From NCBI RefSeq assembly GCF_030815415.1, contig NZ_JAUSWW010000001.1, forward strand, positions 4,154,001 to 4,218,000: 64,000 nucleotides of DNA, written 5' to 3'. Shown piece after piece: positions 8,149 through 18,156 of the stretch; the stretch's first letter is position 1; each line of letters opens with the position of its first letter. The position numbers and the translations under genes are program-made. Source of the DNA: Streptomyces canus (lineage in GTDB: Bacteria; Actinomycetota; Actinomycetes; Streptomycetales; Streptomycetaceae). Below the pieces are notes generated by a model. It did no database searches, was not told where the DNA came from, and saw only the letters and a list, made by a program, of their open reading frames with translations.

Positions 8149-8892
8149 CTAGCCGACTATGTGGCGCAGATACGCCTTCGGGTCGTTCAGATAGCGCCGC
8201 CAGTGCTCGACCAGCTCCAGTTCGTGCCACTCGACGGAGCGCATCCCGTGCTCGCCGACCTCGATGATCTCGGCGCCGGGCAGTGCGGTGAGCAGGGGTG
8301 AGTGGGTGGCGCAGATGATCTGGGCGCCTGTCCGGGAGAGGTCGTCGAGCACGCCCACGAGTTCGAGGCAGGAGGCGAAGGACAGCGCGGACTCCGGCTC
8401 GTCCAGGACGTACAGGCCGGGGTCGAGGAAGCGCTCGCGGAACGCCATCAGAAAGCCCTCGCCGTGGCTCATCTCGTCCGGGGTGCCGGACAGGCGGCCC
8501 GTGTGCCGTTCGCGGCCGAGGGCGTCGAGCGCGGTCTCGGCCCGCAGGAAGAAGCCCCGGCGACGGGTGTGGGGGCCCCGCAGCATCCGGCGTCCGGCCA
8601 CGGTCGCCTCGAACCGCATCCGGCCGCCGAGCACCGACGGCTCCCGCGGACCGGCGTAGCGATGGCCCGCCGACCCGCCCCAGGGGTCGAGACCGAAGGC
8701 CTCCGCCAGCGCCTCGACGAGGGTCGACTTGCCCGATCCGTTCTCCCCGACCAGGAAGGTGACCGGCGCGGTGAACCGCAGTCCGTCGTCGAGCAACTGC
8801 CGCACGCACGGCACCGACCACGGCCACACCGGGCCGCCGCCGGGACCCAGCTCGTCCTCGGCCACATGGGCGTACGCGCGTTCCACGATCAT
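8149..8892 (-). CDS. AAA/ABC-type ATPase, RecF/SMC-like
   Basis: A 247-residue ATP-binding protein with the minimal ABC-ATPase set: Walker A GENGSGKS (49-56), signature-like SHGEG (142-146), Walker B YVLDEP (161-166) and H-loop ATHSP (His197). There is no coiled coil or transporter signature; it belongs with the short AAA_23/RecF-like ATPases often found near repair functions. Substrate unknown. ATG 8892 lacks a ribosome site. A TTGTCAGTG motif lies 29 bases upstream of it, placing the predicted transcription start at or beside the ATG (leaderless), as in PafBC-controlled repair genes. Convergent with the kinase gene. Confidence 0.88.
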   Translation of the reverse strand: MIVERAYAHVAEDELGPGGGPVWPWSVPCVRQLLDDGLRFTAPVTFLVGENGSGKSTLVEALAEAFGLDPWGGSAGHRYAGPREPSVLGGRMRFEATVAGRRMLRGPHTRRRGFFLRAETALDALGRERHTGRLSGTPDEMSHGEGFLMAFRERFLDPGLYVLDEPESALSFASCLELVGVLDDLSRTGAQIICATHSPLLTALPGAEIIEVGEHGMRSVEWHELELVEHWRRYLNDPKAYLRHIVG

Positions 8893-8898
8893 GCCGCC

Positions 8899-8921
8899 AG
8901 GCTCTCACCCGGCACTGACAA
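8899..8921 (-). promoter_or_regulatory. Putative PafBC-type (RecA-NDp) promoter of the RecF-like ATPase
   Basis: Reverse strand: TTGTCAGTG (8921-8913), exact match to the upstream part of the consensus TTGTCRGTG-N8-TANNNT, then 8 nt, then GAGCCT (8904-8899), which keeps A2 and T6 but has G for T1. Spacing to ATG 8892 is the same as at the SWIM and pcrA genes. The consensus is established for mycobacterial LexA-independent DNA-damage promoters; use here is inferred. Confidence 0.55.
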
Positions 8922-8926
8922 CGGCA

Positions 8927-8959
8927 GGGCGGCGACGGGACGAGACCCCGCCGCCGCCC
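8927..8959 (-). terminator. Terminator of the purN-purH operon
   Basis: Stem of 13 bp with one mismatch (GGGCGGCGACGGG at 8927-8939, CCCGCCGCCGCCC at 8947-8959) and a 7-nt loop, 12 nt past the purH stop on the minus strand. It separates purH from the damage-type promoter of the next gene. Confidence 0.6.
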
Positions 8960-8970
8960 TCAGCCGCGAC

Positions 8971-10532
<1,562 letters not shown>

Positions 10533-10536
<4 letters not shown>

Positions 10537-11162
10537 TGGATAACTACCTTTCGTCCCTCAATGCGATAGCCGTTGCGGGCTAGCCGCCCCACGACATCGA
10601 CGAGCAGCCTTCGCTCGACTTCCTTGATGCGCTCGTGCAGAGCGCTCTCGTCGTCCTCGTCCCGGATCTCCACCACGCCCTGCGCGATGATCGGTCCGGT
10701 GTCGACGCCGTCGTCGACGAAGTGGACGGTGCAGCCGGTGACCCGGGCGCCGTACGCGAGCGCGTCACGGACGCCGTGGGCGCCGGGAAAACTGGGCAGC
10801 AGCGCGGGATGGGTGTTCACGAACCGCCCGCCGTAGCGCGCGAGGAACTCCTTGCCCACGATCTTCATGAACCCGGCGGACACCACCAGGTCGGGCTCGT
10901 ACGCGGCGGTCGCCTCGGCGAGCGCGGCGTCCCACTCCTCGCGGGTCCCGTAGTCCCTGACCTTGCACACGAAGGTCGGGATCCCGGCGCGCTCGGCACG
11001 GGCGAGCCCCTCGATGCCGTCGCGGTCGGCTCCTACGGCCACGATCTCGGCGCCGTAGGCCTCCGAGCCTGCCTGGCCGATGGTGTCGAGGAGCGCCTGG
11101 AGGTTGGTGCCGGATCCGGAGACCAGCACGACGAGGCGCTTGGCCACGGGCTTGGCGGCCAC
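10533..11162 (-). CDS. purN: PurN: phosphoribosylglycinamide formyltransferase
   Basis: Third step of purine synthesis: formylation of GAR using 10-formyl-THF. 209 residues. Shows the nucleotide-binding start VLVSGSGTNLQALLD, the catalytic Asn-His block VNTHPALLPSFPG, and the Asp region VHFVDDGVDTGPII. GTG start 11162 is preceded by an AAAGGG-like site. It is translationally coupled to purH. Its upstream region, shared with a divergent gene, contains two palindromes that may be operators. Confidence 0.98.
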
Positions 11163-11194
11163 GGTGGGGCCCTTTCTCGGGGGAGCGTTTTCCG

Positions 11195-11224
11195 TACGGT
11201 CGACCGTATGTACGTTCGTACGAA
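11195..11224. promoter_or_regulatory. Adjacent palindromes upstream of purN (candidate operator)
   Basis: TACGGTCGACCGTA (11195-11208) is a perfect 14-bp palindrome. TTCGTACGAA (11215-11224) is a perfect 10-bp palindrome about two turns away (centres 18 bp apart). They lie 33-62 nt upstream of the purN start and 220 nt before the divergent membrane-protein gene. TTCGTACGAA recurs at 14322-14331 in front of the HTH/sigma-like gene. Probably binding sites for a dimeric regulator; identity unknown. Confidence 0.4.
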
Positions 11225-11445
11225 TGCTTCGCGCCCCGGGATACGGGGAAGTCTACGAAGCGGCCGGACGGCAGCAACGATACCGGCACTCCGGGCGGCC
11301 CCCACGGGACGGGGGCGTGGCCGGAAGGTAGCGTCTGGGAGGGCCCGAGTCGGGAACGTGGTCGTCGTGCGGTGCGTTTCCGAAGTGAAGGCTCACGCCA
11401 GACCGCCGTAAGACGTCGTATCACCTAGGGGAAGACGCTCACTTG

Positions 11446-12207
11446 ATGCCGGACCGCAGCCTGCGACTCCTCACGCTCCCCCCGCAGTCGGTGCAGGGAG
11501 GGGAGCACCGCGGCGTGCTGCTGCGGGAGCGCCCCGCCTCTCCGCCCGACGCGCCCTCCGACAAGCCGGACCGGAAGGCGGAGGAGGACAACCCCTTCGC
11601 ACCGCCGCCGGAGGGCACCCCGGACCGCCCGTGGGAGCCGCGGCGCCCGGCGGACGACTCCTCCTCCGACGACGACGGCGCCCGCTCCCCTTGGGGCGGC
11701 CAGTGGAGCGACCGTCAGCCGGGCCGCTCCTCCGGCGGCTTCGGCGAGCGCCCCGGCGGCGGTCCCGGACCCGAGGGCCAGGGCGGTCCCGGCCCCGGCA
11801 CGGGCATGCGGTGGGACCCGACCGACCCGGGCCAGCGCCGAGCGCGTTACTCGCTCCTGAGCGGTATGTGGGCGTTCTTCTTCGCTCTCTTCAGCTGGCC
11901 GTACGTCGCCCTGCTGCTCGGCGCGCTCGCCCTGTACTGGGGCATCAGCGCGCTGCGCGCCAAGCCGCGCACCCCCGACCCGGACACCCCGGCGCCCGAA
12001 TCGGTCGGCCGCCCCCAGCGGACGGCCGCGATCAGCGGCCTGGTCACCTCGTCCCTGGCGATCGCGGTGGTGACGGCGACGTTCGTCCTGCACCTGGTCT
12101 ACAGCGACTACTACACCTGCACGAGCGACGCCCTCACCAACAAGGCCAAGCAGTCCTGCAGCCAGCTCGTACCGGAGAAGCTCCGGGACATCCTGGCCCC
12201 CGGCTGA
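11446..12207 (+). CDS. Pro-rich-tail membrane protein (Rv0954-position homologue)
   Basis: 253 residues from ATG 11446; an in-frame TTG immediately before it (11443) is equally possible, with GGGGA at 11428-11432 slightly better spaced for TTG. The first ~130 residues are a disordered acidic and Pro/Gly-rich tail. Two hydrophobic segments follow (about 140-165 YVALLLGALALYWGISAL and 190-215 AAISGLVTSSLAIAVVTATFVLHL), then a short exterior tail with two cysteines (YYTCTSDALTN...KQSCSQL). The layout resembles DUF4190-type proteins. In M. tuberculosis the gene between sucD and perM-purN also encodes a Pro-rich membrane protein (Rv0954). Role unknown. Confidence 0.8.
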   Translation: MPDRSLRLLTLPPQSVQGGEHRGVLLRERPASPPDAPSDKPDRKAEEDNPFAPPPEGTPDRPWEPRRPADDSSSDDDGARSPWGGQWSDRQPGRSSGGFGERPGGGPGPEGQGGPGPGTGMRWDPTDPGQRRARYSLLSGMWAFFFALFSWPYVALLLGALALYWGISALRAKPRTPDPDTPAPESVGRPQRTAAISGLVTSSLAIAVVTATFVLHLVYSDYYTCTSDALTNKAKQSCSQLVPEKLRDILAPG

Positions 12208-12238
12208 CGCGGGGAGCGGCGCCCGGCACACCTTGTGA

Positions 12239-14245
12239 TCACGGGGTCTCCGGCGGGTCCTGCGGTGTCGACGTCTCCTTGAGTGCCGCCCAGCGGGTCT
12301 CGCGGGAGGCGTCGCCGTGCCAGGGCGAGCGCAGCGAGGTGGGGGTCCCCCCGCCCGGAGGGTGGGGGAGGGTCGCCGGGGCCGGGTAGGGGTCGGCGGG
12401 CAGGAAGTCGTACGGCTCGAAGGCGGGGTCGTCTTCGCCGGTGTCGTAGGACGTGGCGACGGTCGGGTTCGGTCGTCCGGCGGGCCTTCCGCGGGAGAAC
12501 CAGCGGCGGGGCGAGGGCTTCGGGGCGGACGGGCCGGTCCCGTCGCCCGGGGAGAGCCGGTCGTCCGAGGGGGGCTCCAGGGTCCCGTCCGCCGCCGAGA
12601 CCTTCGGAACGGCCTGACCGGCGCCCCTCTTCCGCCGGAACCGGCCGCGCGCGCGGCCGCCGGACGCCCGGGGCTCACCGGCCCCGGACTCGTGTCCCCC
12701 ACCGATCTCCGATGAGCGCGCCACCGCCTCCGGACGCACCGCGCCGTGCCCCGGCTCGGGTACGCCCGTGCCCGTCGCCCGCGCCTGCGCCTTCCCGCTC
12801 TTCGGCTTCCGCACCCGCCGCTCCCGGCACCGCCATGCCCGCAGCCCCAGGGCCGTGGGGATCGCCACCACCGAGGTCCACGCCAGCGCCGCCGCTCCCG
12901 TCAGCCACCACACCGGACCGAACCAGGCGAGCGCGGCGACTCCGAGCGGTCCGCCCGCGAGTGCGGCGAGCGTCGCGACGGCGGCCGCACACAGCAGGGC
13001 CGCGAGCCCGGCGGTACCGGCGGTCCGGCCGCATGACCAGGGTGTGGCGGGCCGGTGCCCCGACCGCTCGCCCGTCTGCCCGGCGCCCCTCGCTTGTGCA
13101 CCGACACCCTTGCCCGGCGCCACGACAGACGCCCCGGCCGTCGCTCCCACAGCGCCCCCGCCCCGCCCTCCGGCGAGCACCCCGCTCCCCTCGTCCGCTC
13201 TCCGACTCCCCGCCCGCCCCACGAACCGCCCCACCGTCACCCCGGCGACCACCGGCACTCCCGCGGCCGCCCAGTTCACCCACGTCCCCGGCCCCGGCCC
13301 CGGCACCGCCGCCAGCAGCGGGAACGGTGGCAGGAGAGGGGCGGGGGCGGAGGACAGGGGCCCCACCACATGCCCCGTTCCCAGGACGAAGCCCGGCCCC
13401 AGCGCGTACGACGCCGACCAGACGGCCGCGTTCGGCACCAGCGCCACGCACAGCAGCAGCACCGCGAACCGGCCCGACCAGCCCTCCGTCAGCTGGAGGA
13501 AGGAGAGCCGCGTCGCGTCGCCGTGCCACACCAGGGACGTTCCCAGGAGCAGCGCACCACCGCCCACCAGGACCGCCACCCCCGCGCCCGCGGCCCGCGC
13601 CGCCGTGCCGAGACGGCGGCGGGCGTCGGGGCCGAGGAGCAGACGCCGTAGCCCCGCGGGAAGCGACAGCAGCGCGGCGTCCACCGGTTCGCGCGGGCGG
13701 CCGTACGCCGTCCAGACCCCCGCACCCGCCGCCAGCGTCACGACCACCGGCACGCACACCGCCGTCCACACCCACGCCGGCCGCAGCTCACCGCCCGCCG
13801 CATACAGCGCGACCCCCGTCCCGACGGCGAGGTAGCCGAGGACCACCCCCGCGAACGCCGTCCATCCCGACGCCTCCGTGGAGTCGTCCACCGCGTCCCG
13901 CGCCGCGCGGTGCACCAGCCACACCGGCAGCACGACCAGCAGCAACGGCGTCACCCCCACCGGCGCCGGGACCCCGGACAGCGTGTCGGTACGCATCAGT
14001 TCCGCCCCGTGCGCCAACAGCCACAGCGCCGCCGTGACATGCAACGCACCACCCGGCCCGCTGTCCGGATACGGCGAACTGATCCACAGCACCATCACCA
14101 GCACGGCGAGCGAACCGAGCCCGAGCCCCGCCGCGAGCACGCCGGCCAGAAGGCTCGCGCCCAGTCCGGGCGATCGGTCCCGCAACCGGGTGAGCGGCGA
14201 CGACTGGGGTGCTCGGCGAACGGTCATCTGGATCACGCCCGCCAT
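12239..14245 (-). CDS. perM: PerM-like polytopic membrane protein (DUF6350)
   Basis: 668 residues: about ten hydrophobic segments in the first ~430 residues (for example LLAGVLAAGLGLGSLAVLVMVLW, LLLVVLPVWLVHRAA, AALLCAAAVATLAALAGG), then a ~230-residue charged, disordered cytoplasmic tail ending KETSTPQDPPETP. Position next to purN-purH and near sucCD matches Rv0955 (PerM), an M. tuberculosis membrane protein needed for normal division and persistence; the gene name rests mainly on this synteny and topology. Start is uncertain: ATG 14245 or the internal ATG 14227, neither with a clear ribosome site. Divergent from the HTH gene. Confidence 0.72.
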   Translation of the reverse strand: MAGVIQMTVRRAPQSSPLTRLRDRSPGLGASLLAGVLAAGLGLGSLAVLVMVLWISSPYPDSGPGGALHVTAALWLLAHGAELMRTDTLSGVPAPVGVTPLLLVVLPVWLVHRAARDAVDDSTEASGWTAFAGVVLGYLAVGTGVALYAAGGELRPAWVWTAVCVPVVVTLAAGAGVWTAYGRPREPVDAALLSLPAGLRRLLLGPDARRRLGTAARAAGAGVAVLVGGGALLLGTSLVWHGDATRLSFLQLTEGWSGRFAVLLLCVALVPNAAVWSASYALGPGFVLGTGHVVGPLSSAPAPLLPPFPLLAAVPGPGPGTWVNWAAAGVPVVAGVTVGRFVGRAGSRRADEGSGVLAGGRGGGAVGATAGASVVAPGKGVGAQARGAGQTGERSGHRPATPWSCGRTAGTAGLAALLCAAAVATLAALAGGPLGVAALAWFGPVWWLTGAAALAWTSVVAIPTALGLRAWRCRERRVRKPKSGKAQARATGTGVPEPGHGAVRPEAVARSSEIGGGHESGAGEPRASGGRARGRFRRKRGAGQAVPKVSAADGTLEPPSDDRLSPGDGTGPSAPKPSPRRWFSRGRPAGRPNPTVATSYDTGEDDPAFEPYDFLPADPYPAPATLPHPPGGGTPTSLRSPWHGDASRETRWAALKETSTPQDPPETP

Positions 14246-14321
14246 GCTCCCAACGACACGCGCTTTCTCGTCGCAACAGGCGAACCCCCGAAGTGTCGCT
14301 CAATATACGACTATGTACTTT

Positions 14322-14331
14322 TTCGTACGAA
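14322..14331. promoter_or_regulatory. TTCGTACGAA palindrome before the HTH/sigma-like gene
   Basis: Perfect 10-bp palindrome 11 nt upstream of the GTG start at 14342, in an unusually AT-rich stretch (14311-14330). The same sequence lies at 11215-11224 upstream of purN. It may be the binding site of this gene's own product or of a shared regulator. Confidence 0.35.
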
Positions 14332-14341
14332 GGGGCGCCCT

Positions 14342-15397
14342 GTGACCCGGAGCCCTGCGACCCCGCTCCCCCCGCCCGAGGAACGCCGACGCCTGCGCGA
14401 GGCCGGATCCTTGACGCAGGCTCAGGTCGCCGAACGGGTGGGCACCACCCGCGAGACGGTCCGCGCGTGGGAGTCCGGCCGTACGAACCCGCGGGGCCGG
14501 AAGCGGGAGGCCTACGCGAAGCTGCTGGACTCCTTGGCGGAGGTCGAGGTGACGGTCCCTCAAGAGGAGCCGACTCCCGAACCCGAGGCAGCAGCCGTCC
14601 CCCTGACTCCCGCTCAGGCCTTCGACGCGCTGTACGCGTTCTGCGCCCCGGCCCTCGTACGGCAGTCCTATCTGCTCACCGGGCGCCGTGAACTCGCCCG
14701 CGAATCGGTCGAGCGGGCCTTCCAACTCGCCTGGCAGCGCTGGCCCGAGGTGGCCGTCGACCGCGACCCCGCGGGCTGGGTACGCGCCACGGCGTACGAG
14801 TACGCCCTGTCCCCCTGGCACCGCTTCCGCCCGCGATTCCGGCACCCGGAGCCACCGCCCGCCGACGCGTCGGACCGCGCCCTCATGGACGTACTCCTCA
14901 AGCTCCCCCCGCCGTACCGCCGCACGTTGCTGTTGTACGACGGTGTGGGCCTCGGCCTGCCCGAGACCGCGGCGGAGACGGAGGCGAGCACGCCGGCGGC
15001 GGCGAACCGGCTGCTGCACGCGCGCGAGGCGGTCGCCACGAGGTTGCCTGCCCTGGCCGACCCCACTGAGCTGCACCGGCGGCTTACCGAACTCGCCTCG
15101 GCGGAACGTCTGCGGGCCGCGAAGCCGCCGACGGTGCGGACGGGGAGCGAGCGCAGGGCGCGGTTCTGGACGCGGGCGGCCATTGCGTTCACGGTGGCGC
15201 TGATCGGGACGACGGCACTGACGGTACGGACGGCTCCGACCCGCTACGAGCCGCCGGTCGCGCCGGGCGCGGAGATCCAGGGGGTGCCGCCACGGGTCGC
15301 GCAGGGCGCGTTGTCGGAGGCGGAGGCGGAACTGCGGGAGAAGCTGCGGGGTGGGATGACGAGTGGGCCGGAGAGGGTGCTACCGCTCAGTCGTTGA
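14342..15397 (+). CDS. XRE-type HTH plus ECF-sigma-like protein with C-terminal membrane segment
   Basis: 351 residues, GTG 14342 with AAGGGG upstream. N-terminal helix-turn-helix (about 20-62: SLTQAQVAERVGTTRETVRAWESGR) of the XRE family. The centre (about 95-225) reads like an ECF sigma factor: PALVRQSYLLTGRRELARESV (region 2-like), then PPPYRRTLLLYDGVGLGLPETA (region 4-like), but the recognition helix is degenerate. A hydrophobic stretch at about 275-295 (AAIAFTVALIGTTALTV) suggests membrane tethering with a ~55-residue exterior tail. The combination implies a membrane-linked regulator; the target is unknown. The long in-frame opening upstream of 14342 lacks coding character. Confidence 0.75.
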   Translation: MTRSPATPLPPPEERRRLREAGSLTQAQVAERVGTTRETVRAWESGRTNPRGRKREAYAKLLDSLAEVEVTVPQEEPTPEPEAAAVPLTPAQAFDALYAFCAPALVRQSYLLTGRRELARESVERAFQLAWQRWPEVAVDRDPAGWVRATAYEYALSPWHRFRPRFRHPEPPPADASDRALMDVLLKLPPPYRRTLLLYDGVGLGLPETAAETEASTPAAANRLLHAREAVATRLPALADPTELHRRLTELASAERLRAAKPPTVRTGSERRARFWTRAAIAFTVALIGTTALTVRTAPTRYEPPVAPGAEIQGVPPRVAQGALSEAEAELREKLRGGMTSGPERVLPLSR

Positions 15398-15419
15398 CCG
15401 CGGGCCGGTGGGGGTTGGT

Positions 15420-15489
15420 CGCGCAGTTCCCCGCGCCCCTAAAAGCGTGGGTCCAGTGCACGTACCTCAGGGGCGCGGGGAACTGCGCG
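15420..15489. repeat. Streptomyces-type intergenic palindromic repeat
   Basis: Perfect 21-bp inverted repeat: arms at 15420-15440 (starts CGCGCAGTTCCCCGCGCCCC) and 15469-15489, separated by 28 nt. GGGGCGCGGGGAACTGCGCG is a palindromic element I recognise as widely repeated between genes in Streptomyces chromosomes. Here it lies between convergent genes, where it could act as a bidirectional terminator or mRNA stabiliser. Confidence 0.75.
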
Positions 15490-15549
15490 AACGGCCACGA
15501 CGCGCCCGCAGCCGCCAGACCACGTCGCGAGGCAAATGCTTGAGCGCAC

Positions 15550-15584
15550 TGTGGGCCCGCCCCCAACCGGGGAACGGGCCCACA
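15550..15584 (-). terminator. Terminator of sucC-sucD
   Basis: Stem TGTGGGCCCG (15550-15559) with CGGGCCCACA (15575-15584), extended inward by CCCC/GGGG pairing, 20 nt beyond the sucD stop on the minus strand. Confidence 0.75.
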
Positions 15585-15604
15585 ACGCTCAGCCAGGCAG
15601 ATGC

Positions 15605-16489
15605 TCAGCCGGCGAGGATCTCGCGAGCAAGCTTCGCCGTCTCGGTCGGCGTCTTGCCGACCTTGACGCCCGCGGCCTCGAGGGCCTCCTTCTTCGCGGC
15701 GGCCGTGCCGGAGGAGCCGGAGACGATGGCACCGGCGTGGCCCATGGTCTTGCCCTCGGGCGCGGTGAAGCCCGCGACGTAGCCGACGACCGGCTTCTTC
15801 ACGTTCTCCGCGATGAACGCGGCCGCACGCTCCTCGGCGTCACCACCGATCTCACCGATCATGACGATCAGGTCGGTGTCGGGGTCGGCCTCGAACGCGG
15901 CGAGCGCGTCGATGTGCGTCGTACCGATGATCGGGTCGCCACCGATACCGACGGCCGACGAGAAGCCGATGTCACGCAGCTCGTACATCATCTGGTACGT
16001 CAGCGTGCCGGACTTCGAGACCAGACCGATGCGGCCCGGCTTGGTGATGTCGCCCGGGATGATGCCGGCGTTCGACTGGCCCGGCGTGATGAGACCGGGG
16101 CAGTTCGGGCCGATGATCCGGGTCTTGTTGCCCTGCGACACGGCGTACGCGTAGAACGCGGCCGAGTCGTGGACCGCGATGCCCTCGGTGATGACGACCG
16201 CGAGCGGGATCTCGGCGTCGATCGCCTCGACCACGGCGGCCTTGGCGAAGGCCGGCGGGACGAAGAGGACGGACACGTTCGCGCCCGTCTTCTCGATCGC
16301 CTCGGCGACCGTGCCGAAGACCGGGATCTCGTTGCCGTCGATGTCGACGGACGTGCCCGCCTTGCGCGGGTTCACGCCACCGACGATGTTCGTGCCGTCG
16401 GCCAGCATGAGCTTGGTGTGCTTCATGCCCGTGGCACCGGTCATGCCCTGGACGATGACCTTGCTGTCCTTGTTGAGGAAGATAGCCAT
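15605..16489 (-). CDS. sucD: SucD: succinyl-CoA ligase alpha subunit
   Basis: TCA-cycle enzyme converting succinyl-CoA to succinate with substrate-level phosphorylation. 294 residues. CoA-binding Rossmann start (KVIVQGMTGATGMKHTKLML), IIGPNCPGLITPG, VSKSGTLTYQ, and the phospho-His segment GHAGAIVSGSSGTAAAKKEAL near the C-terminus. ATG 16489 lies 18 nt after sucC, in the usual operon order sucC-sucD. Confidence 0.98.
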   Translation of the reverse strand: MAIFLNKDSKVIVQGMTGATGMKHTKLMLADGTNIVGGVNPRKAGTSVDIDGNEIPVFGTVAEAIEKTGANVSVLFVPPAFAKAAVVEAIDAEIPLAVVITEGIAVHDSAAFYAYAVSQGNKTRIIGPNCPGLITPGQSNAGIIPGDITKPGRIGLVSKSGTLTYQMMYELRDIGFSSAVGIGGDPIIGTTHIDALAAFEADPDTDLIVMIGEIGGDAEERAAAFIAENVKKPVVGYVAGFTAPEGKTMGHAGAIVSGSSGTAAAKKEALEAAGVKVGKTPTETAKLAREILAG

Positions 16490-16507
16490 GGCTGTTTTCC
16501 CTCGTCC

Positions 16508-17686
16508 TTACTTCGCAGCCGCGAGCTCGGCGGCCTTGTCGGCCGCGCCGTCCATGGTGTCCACGCGCTGGACCAGCGGGTGGTTGGCGTCGGAGAGGAT
16601 CTTGCGACCCAGCTCGGCGTTGTTGCCGTCCAGACGGACGACCAGCGGCTTGGTGACTTCCTCGCCCTTGTCGGCGAGCAGCTGCAGCGCCTGGACGATG
16701 CCGTTGGCGACCTCGTCACAGGCGGTGATGCCACCGAAGACGTTGACGAACACGGACTTGACGTCCGGGTCGCCGAGGATGATCTCCAGGCCGTTCGCCA
16801 TGACGGCGGCGGAGGCGCCACCGCCGATGTCGAGGAAGTTGGCCGGCTTCACGCCGCCGTGGTTCTCACCGGCGTACGCGACGACGTCCAGGGTGCTCAT
16901 GACGAGACCCGCGCCGTTGCCGATGATGCCGACCTCGCCGTCGAGCTTGACGTAGTTGAGGTTCTTCTCCTTGGCGGCGGCCTCGAGCGGGTTGGCCGCG
17001 TCCTTGTCCTGGAGGGCCTCGTGTCCCGGCTGACGGAACTCGGCGTTCTCGTCGAGGGAGACCTTGCCGTCCAGGGCGATGACGTCACCGGAGGCGACCT
17101 TGGCCAGCGGGTTGACCTCGACGAGGAGAGCGTCCTCCTCGATGAAGGTCTTCCACAGGGTGACAAGGACGTTCTCGACCTTGTCGGCGACCTCGGCCGG
17201 GAAGTTCGCGGCCTCGACGATCTGGCGGGCGACCTCGGGGGTCACACCCACGTTGGCGTCGATCGGCGTCTTGGCGACGGCCTCGGGGCGGGTCTCCGCC
17301 ACCTCCTCGATCTCCATGCCGCCCTCGACGGACGCGATGGAGAGGAAGGTGCGGTTGGCGCGGTCCAGGAGGAAGGAGACGTAGTACTCCTCCAGGATCT
17401 CCGGGGCCGTCTCGGCGATCATCACCTTGTGGACCGTGTGGCCCTTGATGTCCATGCCGAGGATGTTGGTCGCGTGCTCGACCGCCTCGTCGGCGGTCGC
17501 CGCCAGCTTCACGCCGCCGGCCTTGCCACGGCCACCGACCTTCACCTGAGCCTTGACGACGGACTTGCCACCGAGGCGCTCGGTGGCTGCGCGGGCCGCC
17601 TCAGGCGTGTCGATGACTTCACCGGCCAGCACCGGTACATCGTGCTTGGCGAAGAGGTCCCTCGCCTGGTACTCGAACAGGTCCAC
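16508..17686 (-). CDS. sucC: SucC: succinyl-CoA ligase beta subunit
   Basis: ATP-grasp subunit that determines nucleotide use. 392 residues. Starts MDLFEYQARDLFAKHDVPV (GTG 17686), with VVKAQVKVGGRGKAGGVKLA, LVEVNPLAKV, and FLDIGGGASAAVMANGLEIIL. It is the first gene of the sucCD operon; the 470-nt region upstream holds the promoter and the end signals of the next gene. Confidence 0.98.
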   Translation of the reverse strand: MDLFEYQARDLFAKHDVPVLAGEVIDTPEAARAATERLGGKSVVKAQVKVGGRGKAGGVKLAATADEAVEHATNILGMDIKGHTVHKVMIAETAPEILEEYYVSFLLDRANRTFLSIASVEGGMEIEEVAETRPEAVAKTPIDANVGVTPEVARQIVEAANFPAEVADKVENVLVTLWKTFIEEDALLVEVNPLAKVASGDVIALDGKVSLDENAEFRQPGHEALQDKDAANPLEAAAKEKNLNYVKLDGEVGIIGNGAGLVMSTLDVVAYAGENHGGVKPANFLDIGGGASAAVMANGLEIILGDPDVKSVFVNVFGGITACDEVANGIVQALQLLADKGEEVTKPLVVRLDGNNAELGRKILSDANHPLVQRVDTMDGAADKAAELAAAK

Positions 17687-18156
17687 GCGCTTCCGTCCCT
17701 ATCAGTGATCTCGCGGTTCGTTGTCTGCGTGGGCGTGCCGCGAGGGCAACGTGACGTCCGACCGTGTCTGTCACAAGGGAGGCGCACACGGTGTCCGAGC
17801 GCGCGGCATGTCCGTCTCGCAGGTTATCGCTGCTTGCGGGAGGCCCCTAAATCGAGGGTCACACCTGAGCGGTGATACCTGTCACATGATGCCGCCCTCA
17901 CTGGCACGCTGTGCCGGATGTGAGGGGCCGAGGGGGTCATGGGGAAGGGCCTCACCGGGCTGGGGTTGACCCGGTGAGGCCCCTTGAGCAGCCCCTGAAG
18001 GGGCACGGGGCAGTCGATCCCCACCCCAATGGGGACCGCTCCGCCCCGTCCGTGAGGTGCCGGCCGGACAGACCGACGGCTTTCGGCCGTCCGGGTCCTG
18101 CGTCCTCACGGAGTCGGTCGGTCCGCCGCTCTGAGGGCGGCGGCGATGGGGGACGG
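17687..18156. other. 470-nt intergenic region upstream of sucC
   Basis: No convincing gene. Contains the sucC promoter region and hairpins, including a perfect 13-bp stem at 17947-17982 (GGGCCTCACCGGG and its complement), GCCCCTGAAGGGGC at 17990-18003, and a GC stem at about 18123-18145. The latter two lie downstream of the repeat-protein gene on the minus strand and are probably its terminators. The AT content rises at about 17840-17900, a likely promoter zone. Confidence 0.5.
17947..17982 (-). terminator. Hairpin downstream of the 11-residue-repeat protein gene
   Basis: Perfect 13-bp inverted repeat (17947-17959 with 17970-17982), 10-nt loop. It lies about 175 nt beyond the stop codon at 18157 and upstream of the sucC promoter, so it would protect sucC from read-through. 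Confidence 0.55.

Noticed and set aside
8144..8157. GTCGGCTAGCCGAC palindrome at the end of the ATPase gene
   Set aside because: Overlaps the stop codon between convergent genes; too short a stem to call a terminator and no promoter nearby.
15536..17875. Long open frame (779 codons) on the plus strand across sucCD
   Set aside because: Antisense shadow of sucD and sucC; the GC-rich codon bias keeps the reverse frame open. The protein has no domain and is Asp/Val/Arg/Leu-rich.
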